Below the pieces are notes generated by a model. It ran no database searches. It was not told where the DNA came from and saw nothing but the letters and a program-made list of their open reading frames with translations. Made by a program: the position numbers and the translations under genes. DNA of 64,000 nucleotides from Dimorphilus gyrociliatus (lineage: Eukaryota > Annelida > Polychaeta > Dinophilidae), in assembly GCA_904063045.1 (NCBI GenBank), contig CAJFCJ010000029.1, positions 248,001 to 312,000 of the forward strand. Reading direction: 5' to 3'. This document shows positions 1 to 10,800 of the stretch, one piece after another. Every line of letters starts with the position of its first letter. Position 1 is the first letter of the stretch.

Positions 1-108
1 AGCGTAAAATAAATGCTTGATTTCTTCCGAGTAAATAAATTTCAAAACTTCAGAGCCGGGTTCATTCCTTCCAGTTGAATGTTTTTTTACTGGAACCTTT
101 GACGCCAT
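1..108 (-). CDS. 5' end of an unknown gene, cut by the window edge (paralogue of the next gene)
   Basis: An open minus-strand frame starts with ATG at 108 and runs without a stop to base 1, giving 36 residues that begin MASKVPVKKHSTGRNE. Residues 21-31 read VLKFIYSEEIK, which closely resembles NLKFVYSNEVN (residues 42-52) of the neighbouring minus-strand gene at 361-927. The ATG lies only 252 bp downstream of that gene's stop, so the two look like a head-to-tail tandem duplication. Function is unknown. The frame could also be a chance opening, but the matching segment argues against that. Confidence 0.5.
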   Translation of the reverse strand, partial: MASKVPVKKHSTGRNEPGSEVLKFIYSEEIKHLFYA

Positions 109-360
109 AGTATCTCGATGACTATATCATGAGCTTCAAATGTCTCCTCTTTCGTATCCTTTTTATACCTGTTTACTTTTAATACAACTAAAGGTAAGAG
201 TCGCTATTGCGTCTTTTTTGTATTAATAATATAACGTATTTATAAAAAATATATAAATTCATATATATATATATATATATACTAATATATATATATTTAT
301 AATGCTTTGTATATGTGATATTGATTGATTGTCAGTTTCATTCAAGTTTACTACTGGTAT

Positions 361-927
361 TCATTCAAGAAATCGAACCTTCGCCTTCTGTGATATGAAA
401 ACTGGCTCACGGGCAGAAGAACTTGTGTGGCAAGTACGAGCTGAAGAAGGGGGTTTGACTGAAGTTGTTGCAGGTCTCTGCTTTAGAATACTTGATATAG
501 ACTTTCTACTGGAAGAAGAGCGGCTAACAATCGATACGTTATCAAAACTCCTTGTCATCTTTGCCGTTTTACTCCGGCGTCTCGCATCGGCTAATCTTTC
601 ATTTATCATGGGCTCCCATGCGTTCTGAAATGTAGGTCTACGAACAACATCCGCATAAATATCCGGTAGACGATATAATTCCGCTTTTGGCTTTAATTTA
701 GCCAATCGCAAGACAACGAGAGAATCTTCTGGATCGTAATAACGACTTATATACATACTTGATACGGCTTTGTTCACTTCATTCGAATATACGAACTTTA
801 GATTTCCGTCAGAAGTTGTTCTATTGATTGCGTTCTTTCTATCCTGAAGAAATTTTAGTTGTGGATAGTTATATGATGATAAAAAATCTCTCTTATTCGC
901 TTGAAATTTTCTTTGGTAAGAGTACAT
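361..927 (-). CDS. uncharacterised 188-residue protein with SILK and RVxF-type PP1-docking motifs
   Basis: Single uninterrupted minus-strand frame, ATG at 927 and TGA at 361-363. No family is recognised. The N-terminal half (about residues 20-110) is mixed and probably folded; the C-terminal half is basic and rich in Ser and Arg, likely disordered. Two short motifs stand out: SILK at residues 146-149 and KVRF at 183-186, five residues from the C-terminal end. SILK followed by RVxF is the docking pair known from several protein phosphatase 1 regulators (for example inhibitor-2), so a PP1-binding role is inferred. There is no signal peptide or membrane segment. The partial gene at 1-108 seems to be a tandem paralogue. 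Whether it is intronless or only the open exon of a longer gene cannot be settled here. Confidence 0.6.
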   Translation of the reverse strand: MYSYQRKFQANKRDFLSSYNYPQLKFLQDRKNAINRTTSDGNLKFVYSNEVNKAVSSMYISRYYDPEDSLVVLRLAKLKPKAELYRLPDIYADVVRRPTFQNAWEPMINERLADARRRSKTAKMTRSFDNVSIVSRSSSSRKSISSILKQRPATTSVKPPSSARTCHTSSSAREPVFISQKAKVRFLE

Positions 928-1754
928 GATTTAAACTAATCTACAGCTCATTCCTCCACTACCTCAACACGTTAAAAGGATTACATTGAAAGCAGATTAT
1001 ATAAGATTAAAAAGGATTTTAATACAGTTATACTAGGGTATATTTATTTATCGCTTAATCAGTTTTTATCCGCTAGATGGATAAAATCGGATGATAAAAA
1101 CATGGATTGGTCTTTGGCTACTTAAAAAATTTTCGGTCAATGCTAATCCTTTTCTTATAAAATTCATTATAAAACGGCAATAAATCGGGTTTTACTGAAA
1201 TGAATAGAAAGGGAAAAATGGGACTAGAAAAGTATCAGCGAGAAAATTTACACTTTCTAGTAGAGGAGGCGGGATGTGACATATCTAGTTTTGAGAATTT
1301 ACACTACTGCTATAATTTCCAGATAGACTCTCAATTCTTAATAATAGCTTCTATATAAGAGTAATTTTATAGGCCTGCTCTAGAGAACAAAAATTTTATG
1401 GGAGGGGACACAGCGCCATCTGTCGTTTTTAACATGAAACGTTTATCATATTCGAAATGCAATACTAGAAAAATATTACTGCTATCTATCAACATGTGCG
1501 GGACAATTACGAAAACATATTCTTATTTTCCATCAATATCCGAAGAATTTCCCCCTTTTAAGTACGCCTAGTCGTTACATGATTACTAAGCAATATTTTT
1601 AAGCCTAGGAAAAAAGCGGTTATACAGCGCCGCCAAGTTTATTTTTAGACGAGATCGAGCAACGCATTCGGCACAGCAAAATCCCTGTACGAGCCTGTTC
1701 TAGGCCTATCGCCAACCGCCTAGCTTTGAACCGAATTGAATAGTGTTAGTATTG
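928..1754. other. intergenic region between divergent genes
   Basis: This is the shared 5' side of the minus-strand gene ending at 927 and the plus-strand neurexin-related gene. No coding frame is supported. It holds a CTCF-like core at 1414-1421; the rest is AT-rich without recognised structure. Confidence 0.6.
1414..1421 (-). promoter_or_regulatory. CTCF-like core (CGCCATCT)
   Basis: Exact octamer, extended on the minus strand as CAGATGGCGCT. It lies about 340 bp upstream of the TATA box of the neurexin-related gene. It fits the CTCF core AGRKGGCRS; binding is inferred. Confidence 0.45.
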
Positions 1755-1782
1755 TATATATAAGCGAAAATCGGCCAGTCAA
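1755..1782 (+). promoter_or_regulatory. candidate core promoter of the neurexin-related gene
   Basis: TATATATAAG at 1755-1764 is followed about 25 bp later by TCAACATT (from 1779), which resembles an initiator. This spacing suits a TATA-Inr promoter and would leave a 5' UTR of about 100 bp before the ATG at 1885. No transcript evidence is available. Confidence 0.4.
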
Positions 1783-1884
1783 CATTGAACGCCTGCGTGC
1801 GGTGATTTTCAAAAACGATTTTTCTTCTATCGGATAAATGCCAGCTTGTTCCAGCGATGCTTTTCTATAAAAAGTAAGGGAAGA

Positions 1885-4800
1885 ATGCGAAAGCTTTGCC
1901 CGTTTGTTCTCTCTTTCGTTCTCATCTACACTCCAGTTTATGGATTAACGGTGGCTGACGATAGGGAGGGATATATAGAATACGAAAATTGGCTAAGCTG
2001 CAAGAACAGCTCGATACAATTCGATTTCAATACGAGGAAGAGGGATTCCATGCTATTGTATACCGATGATGGCGCCAGGAAGGATTTCTTCTATTTATAT
2101 TTGAAGAACGGTAAACTCTTTCTTGATTTTAAGATAGCTGACGATCAATCTAAGATATCGTCCGGAAGTGAGTTGAACGACGGGAGATTTCATACAGTGA
2201 GTATAAAGCAAAAGAATGCACTTAGTAAGATATTCATATCGAATATCTTAAACAAACATAAACACTTACGAGCAATTAGCATCAAGAAGTCACACAAATA
2301 ATATTACTATGCGTTGACAATGCCTATATATTTATTATATAATTTTATTGATCAATTTAGACAATATCGTCTCTCATACTCTAGGAATGAATATACTTTC
2401 TCATACTCCTCTTGCACCCATACACACTCTCTTTCTCACACACAAACACACACACACAAACATTCATCTATATTCCATTATAAACTCGCGCTTTTCGTCA
2501 ATGAAACTAACTTTTTTTTTTAGTTTTTTTTTATCCCTAAATTCTTCAAAGAGAAATGCTAAATATGCTGAGAATAGGGACGTGATACGACTTCGACAGA
2601 GAAACTCTTATTTACTCGAATATTTTACTGTCTGAAGTGTTTTTTAATGCACTGTACCCAAGCTACTTATTCTTTTCTGTATACGCCTTGGGTTAAATAG
2701 TCAAGCAGCAAATTCTTGTTGGCTTGAAAAATATTAAAAAAATTCGAAAAGAAAGCCACAAGAATTAATTAAAAAGGCATTTCGATCATACAATGTTCAA
2801 ACAATCGAAACACCTATCATCTAGCAAGAAAGCATGAAGAATAAACTTTACATTGCGCTAAAAACATCTATTTATAGTTCATAGTATTTATATTCGTGTT
2901 TAAATCTAATATTATTCCTTATATATAGGCTACAATTTATCAAAAAAACTATATATCAGCGATCTTCTCTAACTAGCAGTCTGTACCGGTTTAGCAATGG
3001 TGTGGTACAACGTGCACGCCCCAAAATACTGCAATAGCTGTTTAAAGACGAATGAATCAAATAGCAATACTCAACGCCTTGGAAGCTACGTAGGCGGGTA
3101 GTTTTTTCCATCAGAAAGAGAGAGGAATGTGTTTGACCATTATGACTAATGAGAACGTAGATTTCTCCCTGCCCGCTGAAAGAGGAAAATTTTTGGATAG
3201 CGGAAAACGTGCGCATCCCATTCTACATTCCTCGCATAGCTGCTAAGCCGGTTGTACTTGAAAAAAAAAATAAGGAACGTGGGTGTGTTCCATTCTATAA
3301 GAATATTTTGACTCCTCAAACTTTTTTCTCTCTCATATTATTCCTTGCGGTTATTCGAAAAACATTACGATAAAATTAATCTGTCATTTAAATTTATATA
3401 TAAATATATATGTGATATTTATACAATTTAATATAAATTATAGCTTTAAACAATTGTAACTTCATATTATCTTTTACGTTAGGCCTAATAGCAATTAAGT
3501 ATGTTATTTATTGAAAGAAAAATAGAGGTGAATAATACACCCCGTTACCGTCTAGAATACATGTGTAATTTGCTTAAATTGTTCAAGTAAACACTGGATC
3601 ATTCAATATCGACATAACGGTCCTTGTTATACGATAAGAACTAATCGTCATTCTTAGGACTATAGGGAATAGTATTAATCTGAAATAGGACAATTCAAGA
3701 AGATATAAAATTCAAACAGGATCTAGCATTTTTTGATTTTGATGATATACTTTGATCATTTTAGAGTAAATAATGATCGAATAACAGGATAACTTGTCTT
3801 TTGAATAGGCTACTTATAATAAAAAGTTGAAAAGCTATTTATGCGGCTTTGTTAGTCACGTTAAAAACGGATCTTTAGGCTCCATCGGTTCAATTTGTAA
3901 ATAAAAGAAGCGCCATCTGTTAGTTTCGAATAAGAATATAAATATATTTTAGTTTCAAGTCATAGTAATCTTCTTCAAATATATAAATATCACTAAGTAA
4001 ATAAGTAGCTCTTAGAAAGTTATTGTACAAGGTTTCAATAGCTCAATGATAAAAAGACGACTATTGAAAAATGCCTATTCAATCGTTTACTTTATTAGGG
4101 ATAAAATAATAAACGCTTCTCATTCCCTTTTTCAGGTTAAAATCGTCCGACATCGTTATGAATTACAGTTAATTGTTGACTCAAGGATAAAATCATATCC
4201 ATTTTCAAGTTCCCCCCGACAATTGGAAAAATCAACAGCGTTCATAATATTTTTTGTTGCGGGTTTTGATCCATCATATAAGAACTTATACAAACAAAAC
4301 TCCTTGGCTAAAAAGGATGCCGTTTTTATGGAAAGGTTCGCTGGCAAGATTATGAATGTTATGTTTTATAGCTGTTCGAGTTGTCTACCAAGGAGACCTA
4401 GAGTTATAAACCAGAGAGGTGTTGTGGGCGTTAGGGAATCATGCTTGATTAAGAATCAGTGTAGGGATTCATGTATTTGTTTTAGCATGGAAAATTCTAT
4501 GCATAGATGCGATTGCTCTAATAGACATTGTAAAAGTGGGGCAAATCATTATAGACTACCTTTTGATGAGTTTAGAAGAGATCATTCATCTGAAATTGAT
4601 TCGTATGTAATATCAAATCCGTCCGGTCTCGATTCAAGATATTTTGGGGCCGAAGTATCCAAGACGCCTGGATTTAGTAAATCCGGTTTGAACTTGAATT
4701 GTAGAGATGCTTATGTCCGCATTTCCGGTGCTTTGTCAAGAGATGAATGCTTAGGAAATTTGAATTTGTGTTCTAGAGGATTTACACTCGGTTTCTGGCT

Positions 4801-7800
4801 AATTGTTCACAAAACACCAAATTCGAAACTTGTTTTTATGAGTAACGGAGGCCACAGCAGCTCCTCTCATGGAATAGCAGTCTACTTTGAGGATGATACA
4901 ATATTCGTTCAAGCCAGAACTTTAACTGGCAAATATTGGATTGCAAAATCTCGCGATTATATCAAGCACAGATGGACATACGTTACAATCACGTGGAGAA
5001 ATGATAGAGGACTTTCACTCTACTTGAACGGCCAGTTGAAGGACAAAAGGAGTTGGTTTGCTGACGTATCAGTAGTAGAAACGCCTACAAAAACTGACAT
5101 AAACGATGAACTTCTTCTCGGAAGGCCTAATGATAATTCCTGGACGAGAACCGAATGTGATATATCCATAGATGAATTTGAATTTTATTCGGAAGAGAAG
5201 GACAAAACTTTCATTCAGGAAAACGGACCAGTTTACAAGTACTTCTGCCCTTTTTCTAAAATAGCTAATCGAGAGTTAGTTGGGGGTAATTTAAGAGGAG
5301 TTTTAAACTATCAAACAGCCTTACCAGAAATAAAATTACATGATGGTTTCTACAAACTCTTACTTAGATATCGTTCGAATTTTAAACAATATATAGATTT
5401 TGGAAAATTTGAAAATAGTTGCCTTAGTGATCTCTCTAGATGTAAATATGGTGCTACTTTACGTATCTACGTGAGGTCTATTGACGTCCTCAGACCTCAT
5501 AGTTGCTTTGTTGATGGGTAATAAATAATACATACTTTTTTAAATTGCTATAAAATTTTCTTTTCACAATGACAACAGGGGTGCTAGATGGTTTCGGATT
5601 TGTGTAAATGAAAAGAATGCTTTATCGACAACAGCATATGTTGGCGATAAAAAATATTCAGCTTTATGGAATGGTATTCAAAGCGATGTTGAGTATAAAC
5701 TTCTTGCATCTTTCTCACCATCCGAAGGTTTGCAAGTTTATGCAAACAATAAATTAGTGGCTAATGATAATGCGCCCAAGATTATTCAAGAAGCTGCACC
5801 AATAGGCCATCTGCTGGTTGGCAGAAGAAACAAACCATCAGATAACTTTGCATATATGACAGCCTACTTCCGAAGTCTGGATATTTGGTTAGCTAGCAGA
5901 AAACATCTGATTAATATTGGTATTCTTAAGGGTGACGGTTATCATATTTTGATACCATTTGAAAATCCAATTCAAACTTCGCGTTACATTGACGTTGAAG
6001 CTCCTAAATCCTGTATTGCAAAGGGTATATACAATACGGAATCTAAAGACTGTAGAATTGGTAATTGCTTAAAGGTGCAGCAGATAGGAGAATACGCAAA
6101 GGCAACCAATTATGTCGGTTGCCTTAGAGATCTAGAATCTTGCAAAAAAGGTTTTACTATTTCCACCTGGGTTATGCCGATTACCTTAAAAGATGATCAA
6201 GTTTTTATCAGCTCTCCTCACTTTCTCTTGTTTTATAAGAATGGAAAATTAAGAGCCGATGTCCATGGTAAGAGAGACTCATGGACAATTTCATCAGACG
6301 CTTTGGTAACGGGGAAATGGCAACATGTTCATGTAACATGGAACAAGCTGGAGGGTCTTAATCTTTGGATTGACGGTCTCCGAGCTCATAAACGAAGAGA
6401 CCATCAAAGTCAATATACATCTCGGGTATTCGAAAATCACAAGATGTATTTTGGTAAACCAGGTCAAGGCCATGGATCTCTTCCAGGTCTAAAAACTATG
6501 GATGCCAAAATGGATGAATTTGAATATTGGAGTAATCAAATAATAAGAGATCCACTTAATTTCGAATATGAAATTATCGATTTGAGAAATAAAACAGGTG
6601 AAAAAGAAATAAGCGGAGAAAGAAGAACAGTCTCTTGTCATACAAAGCGAAACAGTGTTGTTATCCAAAACAAAAGAGGTCATCCTTCTCTAGTTCAGAA
6701 AGGTAGTTACAACGAATATTTAAACTTTGGTCATAATTTTATACCCTGCACGTGCGAGAATTGCCCTAGAGGATTTACTATAAAAATTGAACTTTTAACC
6801 TCTAGTTTGAAAAATAATGCAACGTTGATATCAAGTCCTATGCTAGATATGTGGTGGTACAAGCAAAAGCTATTTGCTAAAGTGAGACATAATAAGAAAA
6901 TTTGGGAAACCTTTGGAAAATTTTCAGATGAAAATCCTAACTGGAGAGAAGTTGTTTTGTCCTGGAGTGAATACGACGGGTTAATACTTTCTTCGGATAA
7001 TGTTGTGATTGGGGTGGGCGAATTGTCAAGAGAGATGACAAATGAAAAAGATAAATTTGGGATAATGGAAGAGGACAAATGTCACATAAGAGGTTTCTTT
7101 CTTATGGGAAAATCACACAATTCTGATTTTCCTTCTCATGGTACACACTACTTTGATTACAATGGTAAAAACGTGACTGTATGGGGAGTAAGAAAACGCT
7201 TCATTACCGATGGCGGTGAAAGTAAGTGATAAAGAGTTTTCTATTTCGTATGATGCTCATTAGCCAGCCCTCTTTCCTTTCCTTCTATACTTTTCAATCG
7301 TATTCTAAGAAAAGACTTACGTATTTTGCCTTAGAGTATTGTTATTGTAGGAAGGTGCGAAATGTTTATATTATTATAAATACTTCTTTAAGTATTAAAA
7401 GTCACAACAAAAGTATTTTTAGCATAATATCGACAAAGTTTATTTTAATATAGAACTAGCTAAATAACTAAATAAAACTTGTATTACACTACGTTATATA
7501 CTGTAATAATATACCAAACAAGATATAGTAGAAACGCAAATACGTCACTAATCCCTTATTTTCTTTTATAAAAATTTAGTAAAACCTGTTCCTGTGACAA
7601 CAACAACTGCTCCAACAACTACACCAACAATAGCAACAACTCAGTATCTTCCCACGAGAGAAACATACTTCAATGACGACTATTGGGTGTTATATAATAT
7701 CTCGGGTATGAAACCCAACTATGAAAATGATGGCGAGAAAGTTACGCTTGTGTTTAAAACAAAGAAAAGAGACGGATTATTGTTTTATTCCGGATTTCAC

Positions 7801-10800
7801 GGAAGAAATGTACAAATTGTTTTAAAAGTAGGTCAACTTTTTATTGAACGCTTGATAATGTCAATAAAATCCAAAATCTTTTATTATTGAAAATAATTTA
7901 CAGAATGGCTATCCAAGTCTACAAGTTTTTGAAGGTAGAAAGAGACAAAGAATTGAACTGACACAGATTCCATCCAAAATATACGATAATCAATGGCATA
8001 CAATAAGACTCCTTAAAAAGGGAGGTTACTTTACCGTCTTCATTGACAACACTGAATTCCCCTATGTATTGCAATACAATTATCCTCTGTTGTGGGAAAA
8101 AGGTTATGTTTTACTTGGTGGAGAAGCGGACGCCGGAAAAGTGTCGGAAAAATTTGTTGACACCAACTTCCAAGGATACATTAAGACTGTAAGTAGATAA
8201 ACAAATTAGACAAAACACTTCCATTAAATTGTATTTTTGTATCTTTAAGGCTTTATTTGATAACAAATATGGTTACTGGATAGATTTATTAAATTTACTA
8301 AATGAGCCTACTCCAAAATATGTTATCCCATATGGTAAACTTCCAAATGCTGATTGGAATTCAGGGCGACCAATCACTCTAATAGGAAGTGGGTTTGGTT
8401 TTGAATTTAAAGCTTGGAAAGCCCAGAAAGGCGATAAACTAAAATTAACATTTAAGACTTTGGAAAATAAGGCTGTTTTAATTTATCAGACAGGAGATAG
8501 TTCAAATTACCTTTTAATTGAGATTTATGACGAAAAATTATGGCTTGTAATTAAGGAAAAGTCAAGATTAACAAGATTATTATTTTCTGAAAGGCGTATT
8601 AGTGATGGAAATGTCCACAATATCACATTAGAGAAGAAGAGCAATCAATTATTTTATACGTTAGATTTTGAGCGGAAACAAGTTAATTATCCATCGCGAA
8701 TGAACCTTGTTAATTCATTGCACGTTGCACCGGGAATAAATATCGAGCTTCCCAGAGAATCATGGGCCAAGGGGAAGAGTAATCGCCGTTTTGTTGGATG
8801 TCTCATGCAGTTGAAGCTAAGTAAAGAGATAGGAATAGATTTGAATAAAGCTGCTACAAAACAAAGATTAACCGGCATTAAAGAAAATTGTACAGCTTTA
8901 AGGAAAGCTTGCGAGAATAATCCCTGTTTTAAAGGCACTTGCTCTGAGGTGACGAGCGAAGAAAGCACCCGGAAATACAAGTGCGATTGTATTGCTACGG
9001 GCTATTCAGGACCGAAATGTGAGGATAAAGCAGATATTTTATGTCTTCAAGGCAATATCGAAGTCTCCTATGCTCGATCAGATTATAAGTTGGTCCCAAC
9101 CAACGACCTTGGATTTAGATTTAAATCTTTTCAAAGAGACTCTTTCATCCTATCTGCTTTGAACGATAATTCAGAAATCATATCAATCAGAGTAGTTTCT
9201 GCCAGTCTAAAACTTAATTTTAATATAAATGGTCAACAAAAGGAAGTGAACATTGGAGAGAATCTTGTAGACAATAGATGGCACTCTTTAGTAATTCGTC
9301 GTAGAAGCAATAAGTTTTATGTAAAATTAGATGACAATTCACAAGTTACTACAGTTGGAGGTTTTCAAGAAGAAAGTGGCTTGTTAAATATTAGAAAATT
9401 GAAAATCGGCATGAATGGAGAGAAGGATAGTTTCATCGGTTACATTTCGTCTTTATATTTTGATGGACAAGATATCTTGGAATCATTAAAGACTGAAGGC
9501 CAAATTAGAAAGTTCCTTAGTAAAGATCAGTGCCCCTTGCCCTATAAACCTGTTACGTTTTCCGCTAGAAAGAGGTCTTTCGCTCAAATTAATTCTCCAT
9601 TGAAGGGTCATTTAACATTTAACTTTAAAACTGAGTTTGGAAATGGTCTTCTCTATTATCAACCCGGAAGTTTAGAGGATTCCTTCTTAGGTCTAGAACT
9701 ATACGAAGGCCAATTGTATATAGTGGGAAGAAATAAAGAAGGAGTTACTAAAACGAGATTAGGCACCCTATCCAAATATTCTGATAACCAATGGCATTCA
9801 GTTATTTTGAAGAAGAGAAGAAGAGGCGATTGGACTGTAAAAATTGACGATTACACTGAAATATTTGACAGAAAAATACCATTTTCTAACCATTTATATA
9901 TTGGAGGAGTTCAAGAATATGTAAAAATACCACCTGAGTTTAAATCCCAGCAGGGATTTGAAGGTTGCATATCTGGTGTTCAGTTGGACGGCGAGCATAT
10001 TGATTTATTTACTTCCACTATTAAAAAGAATATAGAAAGAGGTTGCCATAAATTAGGTTCTATATTTTGCTCAAAACCAGGAATATGCAAAAATGGCGGC
10101 ATTTGCTACGACGGTCTTACATCATTCATTTGCGATTGTAACATGACAGGTTGGGCGGGCAAGCAATGTTCAGAAGGTACGGTTTTTTTTATATTTAGTA
10201 TCAATTATATTATAAAAGTATTATTTTGTATGGATGAAAAAAATATATTCATTTACATCATTATAGAACCATTGGGCTATAGAATAGGGAAGTATAACAA
10301 ACGGGGTATTGTCTTCTATAAGTTCGACGAACCAATTGACACTATTAAGGACACTGTTGCGTTCGGTTTTATGACATGGTATGAAAATGGTACTCTTTTT
10401 AGAGCTGATAGCACTGACAATGGCGATTTTATACGTATTTTTATGGTTAGTTTTTTTATCTCCAAATAGATTTATGTTACATTTTCAATTAAAATTCTTT
10501 TAATTGTGGTTAGGAAAAGGGATACCTGAAAGCAGAGTACAATTTAGGAACAGAAAAGTCATCGATAATTACAATCAACAGAGAAAAATTAAATGATGGA
10601 AAATACCATGTTGTTAAATTTATTAGACATTTAAATTCTAGAAATGCTACCCTTACCGTTGACGATTATCCTTCCGCTTCGTTTAAGAGTAACAGTAAGT
10701 CAATTTTGAGCACTTTTTCTAACCAATTAGTTGTTTATTTACAGGATTTTATAACCTAGTTTTCATTCCTTATTTATGTATGCTTTTCCTTCCTTTTTGC

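Noticed and set aside
2314-2635. Open frames just after neurexin-like exon 1
   Set aside because: They lie in intron 1, are rich in CACACA repeat and lack family features.
2956-3216. 86-codon minus-strand frame inside intron 1
   Set aside because: No domain, no homologous motif, no splice partners; likely chance.
4046-4135. Extension of neurexin-like exon 2 upstream to an ATG at 4046
   Set aside because: An acceptor at 4135 joins HT to VKIVRHR exactly as in neurexin LamG domains, so the upstream codons are intronic.
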